Origin: Limanda limanda
Taxonomy: Eukaryota; Chordata; Actinopteri; Pleuronectiformes; Pleuronectidae
NCBI RefSeq assembly: GCF_963576545.1
Contig: NC_083644.1
Location: forward strand, 28,525,393-28,589,392
DNA length: 64,000 nucleotides
Direction of reading: 5' to 3'
Positions 60,068 through 64,000 of the stretch are shown here, piece after piece; position 1 is the first letter of the stretch, and each line of letters opens with the position of its first letter. The notes below the pieces were generated by a model. That model saw only the letters and a program-made list of their open reading frames with translations. It did not search any database and had not been told where the DNA came from. Both the position numbers and the translations under genes were made by a program.

Positions 60068-62370
60068 AACTGCACTCAGTGCTCATAGAGTCAGTACTGC
60101 CGATTCTTTTCTACAAAAGTAAACACTCTTCAGAAGTGGTACAAACATTTTTCTGGAGAAATTCCTTGAAGCAGAGAACTTTATCAACTGAAAAAAAAAG
60201 TACTTATCTGTATAGAGTCCCGGAGTCTCAGGTGCCAAGCATTGCCTGAAGAAAAGTGGGAATTCTATGTATGGAAAGAGGATGCCATCTACTGGGGACA
60301 GCGGGACACTCACGAAGGAATCCAGTTTCTGGATGCCTCATGAGAGAACACATTACCAAAGGTTTTCCAAATTAGTTTTCACCTATGGATCCATTTTTAT
60401 CCAAGCTTAGGGAGGAAGTATCGGGTAAAGGAGTGAAATGAGATGGAGGGAACAGAGTCAACAAATGGTGGGGGAAATGGAGGAGGGGAGATATATGGCT
60501 GGCTGCTGTCCCAGAGTAACAAGATATTTATCCTTGTCTTTTTATTGCTCAGTCTTATTTACAATTTTGCTGTTGAATAAAATGTAATTATTTAAATTAA
60601 TATTTTTGTTTTATCACACAAGGCCACCTTCTCTCAACCCACTGAAGTGTGGTCTGTTGCTTTCAGTGGCAATGGCACTGCAAACATCTCTGTGCATCAG
60701 TGTGACAGATTATTGTCCGTGGCAAATGACTTGATGCACACTCCTCCAAACATTTACACATTGTGCAGCCCAGTGCCTCAAACCAGAAAACACAAAAAAG
60801 TCTCCATGTGCCTTAGTGCAGACAGAGGCATGTTCCAGCTTCAAGTGTGAAACTAAAGCATTTCTTTTCTGTCAGTACCAGACTGACAACTAAGCAAAGA
60901 CAGGATGAGTCCTTCTGCACTTGGTTTGGAGAAAGCTCCACTGGTACTGTGATTCTCTGAGAACCTTTCAAACATTGCTTTAAATGTAGCTTCCCAAAGA
61001 CATCAGTCCACCTCTGACAGAAGATGTGTGTCTGTGGGACTGAATGGAATTTAGTGTCCCAATGGGACCTCATATTTTGTGCACATCTCTATTTACTGCT
61101 TTTTAAGTATTACGAAGTTTATATAGAGTAAATGATTATAGTTAGTAATTAAGGTTAGGACATTTATTGATGTTTAAGGTGTTTAGGGTGAGGGGCTAAG
61201 GAATGCATTATGAATTTGCATTGTGGCAGTGTCACCACGTGGATGGTAAAACAGAATTGGGAGTGTTTCAGGTCAGTTTCACAGCCTGTCCAACTCCCTC
61301 AAATTCCCTCATACTGCTGGGTGGACACGAATAGTCAAGTAGTCCTCCGTCTTCCAGAACTCAGTGGCACTTGAGGGCCCTAGATCCTTCCTTGCTGCTT
61401 TTTCAGGAATGGTCCACTGATTGGAATGCTGGTGGCTGATACTTACAGGCATCACAAACACAGGCTGAACCAGAAATTGCTCTGCAGCGGGCATTATATT
61501 CATCCATGTGTGTGTGAATATGCGTGGTCCTCAGGCAGAGAGGATAATCCCACTGTTTTCTCCTCCACACAGTAATGTGTGTTGCCAAGCTGAGAATAGT
61601 GGAGCAGGGAAGTGTGGCATGTGCTGACGAGGCCCAAAGTGAAAGCACGCTGGTCACAGGAGAGATGGAGGAGATACTGAACCAGTGAGGGCAAACCCAT
61701 GTTTACCCTCCAGTTCTCTCTGACCCACATTCCCAGTTAAAAGCCAATAGGCTTTTCATTTCCTCCTCTCCATTACCACTAGGTAAACACAAACCTAGCA
61801 GGAATTTCCTGTTATTCCATACAGAGACATTTAGCATTCGCTAACATAGCAGATTGCTTGGGTTTCAGCTAATATGACCAGCAATGGCTGCAGTGTTTGC
61901 CCAGCATTCATTTCACACTGCACAGCTGTATCCTTGAAATGTATCTAAGTGTAATTTACTGCACATTGTGGCTGTGTGGAGGGAGTCACAGGACTGGCAG
62001 TTAGTCAGACTACGAGGTGAATAATTCCCCTCAAAGAGGATCAGAATACTAATTTTGAAATGTCCTGATTCTGCAATATTGGCTTGGTTTCCCCTGAGTC
62101 AATTAACACTTTGAAAACTTACACACAAGAAGCAGAAGTTGATTTTCACAGAGGGAACATGCATTTGGTTTGTATACAAAGCTGCTTTTGATTTTCAATA
62201 ATTTATTAGTATGTTCTTTACTTAAATCTAATTCCTGCACTTGGAAGTGCAATATTAAAACACTGGAGTATTCAGCTCAAAATTACACCAATTTTTAGAG
62301 TTGAGTTCCGTTGGTTTACTGACCCGGCTCCTGTAACAGAACATGCACAAGTCCATTCTCATTAAACTGA
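60068..62370. other. Intergenic sequence, no gene seen
   Basis: Contains a degenerate copy (61150-61215) of the repeat at 5235-5430, recognisable by GGTTAGGACATTT and AAGGAATGCATTATG. No coding signal. Confidence 0.45.
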
Positions 62371-64000
62371 AACGTTTATTCTAGTAAACAGTACAGACCA
62401 TGTAGAGAGGATCACTGTTCAAAAATAATTCTCTCAGCAATAAGTGTAACTGTAGGCAACCTCCTAAATGGTTCCTTGTCAAGTTTACTTTTTCTTCTTC
62501 TTCTTCTTCTTCTTCTTCACTTTGAATGGGACAAATATAATAGACATGATACTATACAGACTGTTTACACACTGTATCCATCTTAATAAAGACAGCTCAG
62601 ATTATTTTACCTTTGTGTGAGGGAGGGGGGGGGGGCATGCCTCAGACAAGTAATATTGAAGTGAATTTAACAAAATAAAAAAATGTAAGCAGCTCACTGT
62701 TATTCATCAGCATGTCAGTAAAGACAAAATTCAAGTTCTTTAAATCTATATGAAATATCCACTTCTTAAAAAGAGAAATAAAACTGACTATAACTAAGGA
62801 ATTCAGTTGTAAATAGTTATGTTTCAGCTGTCACTATATAAATATGTATTGTTTTAAATAATCATTTTGATGCTCATTTCAAAATACTGAGTGTTGCATT
62901 TGTTAATATTACATTCTGTAATGAAAGGTGTTTAGATTGTGCTGCTTTAGTAGGATGAAAACAGCAAGTTGGGGGGGGGGGGGGTGGAAGGTACATAAAT
63001 AAACACATTAAAAACATATGCTACATATAAAAATCATCAGACTGCTTTCGAAGGATGCACAACACAACCAAAATAAACATCATCTATTGCACAATGGAGG
63101 AGTAGGATGAAAAACACAGTATGGATCAGGGTACCACTATGGAGCTCTCCAGTCTAAGCAGCACACAGCAGACAGGCTGAGGTCAGAGGGACAAGGACAG
63201 AAACACATGAAGGACAGAGATCACACTATGAGTCAGTATCAAGTATGAGGACGGTTTGGATCTGAAAACTGGCAGTAACTTTCAAGTAGGAAGAGTTTTT
63301 CATCAGATATATGATCAGGGTCTTAGATTACTCTTTGATCAAATAGTTCCTGGTTTCATCTGAGGGATTTTACACAACTGAGCCATCAACCTTCACACAA
63401 GCTCCAGAAAAACATAGCAAGTTGTCCCGATTCTGAGAGCTACTGAAGGCAACAGGACCACTGTCACTTTCTATGCTTCATCAAAGCTTCTGTTTATATC
63501 TTAAAAACAATTATGACCACAGCATGTCATTATGGAGCAGATCTATTTAAATGACAGCAATAATATCAGGTTGCCCAAACCTCCTCCTTGAGCACCCTGT
63601 GGGACACACTTATAGACACACACAAATCTATTGAAAATGATAGATTGGTCATTACAAGTGTCATCAAGGGTTAGCTTTCCTGTGGCAGCTGAAACATCTG
63701 GCTGATGTGTCATATAAAAGATATTTAAATGGACACTCAAAGACAGTCTTGTTATTTTTGCTGCACAAGTTGTCTGTTACATCGTTGTGAAAAAGCTGAC
63801 GGCCCTTCAGTTAACTAAAAAAAGACTTTGCTAGTGTTGAAATTCCATTTTAAACTAATGGTTAACTTAGCTAACAACTACGAGCACATCATGAAATGTA
63901 ACACTAATGACATTTTTAACATTTAAGTCCTAAGTAGGGACAAAAGAATAAAGCAGGAGGTGACTCTTTTAAAAAACTACAAACAGCACAATTTGCTTTC
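62371..64000 (-). other. Possible 3' UTR of a minus-strand neighbour, continuing off the window
   Basis: On the minus strand AATAAA (complement of TTTATT at 62375-62380) precedes the boundary with repeat-poor sequence extending to the window edge. The stretch is AT-rich and free of recognised transposons, with a (TTC)n at 62490-62518 and G runs at 62627-62635 and 62971-62984. In mammals EPS15L1 lies downstream of KLF2 in convergent orientation, which would fit. No exon is visible, so this is a guess from position. Confidence 0.2.

Overview
The window is vertebrate, almost certainly teleost fish, genomic DNA. It is AT-rich and full of (CA)n and (CT)n microsatellites. Its DNA transposons (hAT, Tc1/mariner, PIF/Harbinger-like), L2-type LINEs and tRNA-derived SINEs look like fish families. 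It holds one clearly intact protein-coding gene, a three-exon Kruppel-like factor of the KLF2 type at about 53.3-56.3 kb on the + strand. I see no prokaryotic features, CRISPR arrays, rRNA or canonical tRNA genes. No other cellular gene can be supported.

Layout. 0.5-4.9 kb: a 4.3-kb DNA transposon with a perfect 8-bp target-site duplication (TSD). Its interior is a long interrupted palindrome carrying broken copies of an uncharacterised protein with a Cys-rich CXC-type C terminus; a second 8-bp-TSD element sits in one arm. 5-11.7 kb: repeat-rich intergenic DNA with SINEs and a Harbinger-like remnant coding for a MADF domain. 11.8-14.1 kb: a hAT element with a truncated Tc1 nested in it. 14.4-16.4 kb: a three-level nest, with a Harbinger-like scrap inside a 909-bp hAT inside an element that carries the start of a RecQ-like helicase. 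18-26 kb: microsatellites, a LINE endonuclease scrap, the 3' end of an L2-like LINE, and another LINE reverse-transcriptase remnant split by a hAT insertion. 26-41 kb: mostly unannotatable DNA with LINE tails, a SINE and one hAT. 41.3-42.9 kb: a full-length but frameshifted Tc1/mariner element. 44-45 kb: two large (CT)n tracts around a TATA-containing candidate promoter. 48.8-50.6 kb: a Harbinger Myb/SANT scrap, a histone H3 pseudogene split by a SINE, a MADF scrap and a second helicase scrap. 53-56.3 kb: klf2. 56.3-64 kb: intergenic DNA ending in sequence that may be the 3' UTR of a minus-strand neighbour.

Biologically, klf2 is the only gene likely to matter to the host. Its promoter shows a perfect MEF2 site, a reversed CCAAT box and a TATA-like box in that order, matching the known MEF2-driven, shear-responsive control of mammalian KLF2. 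Its protein keeps two sumoylation-type motifs, two TPPxSP degron-type motifs and three perfect C2H2 fingers. The rest is mainly a record of nested transposition. Several insertions can be dated relative to each other because an empty site or an uninterrupted reading frame survives next to them.
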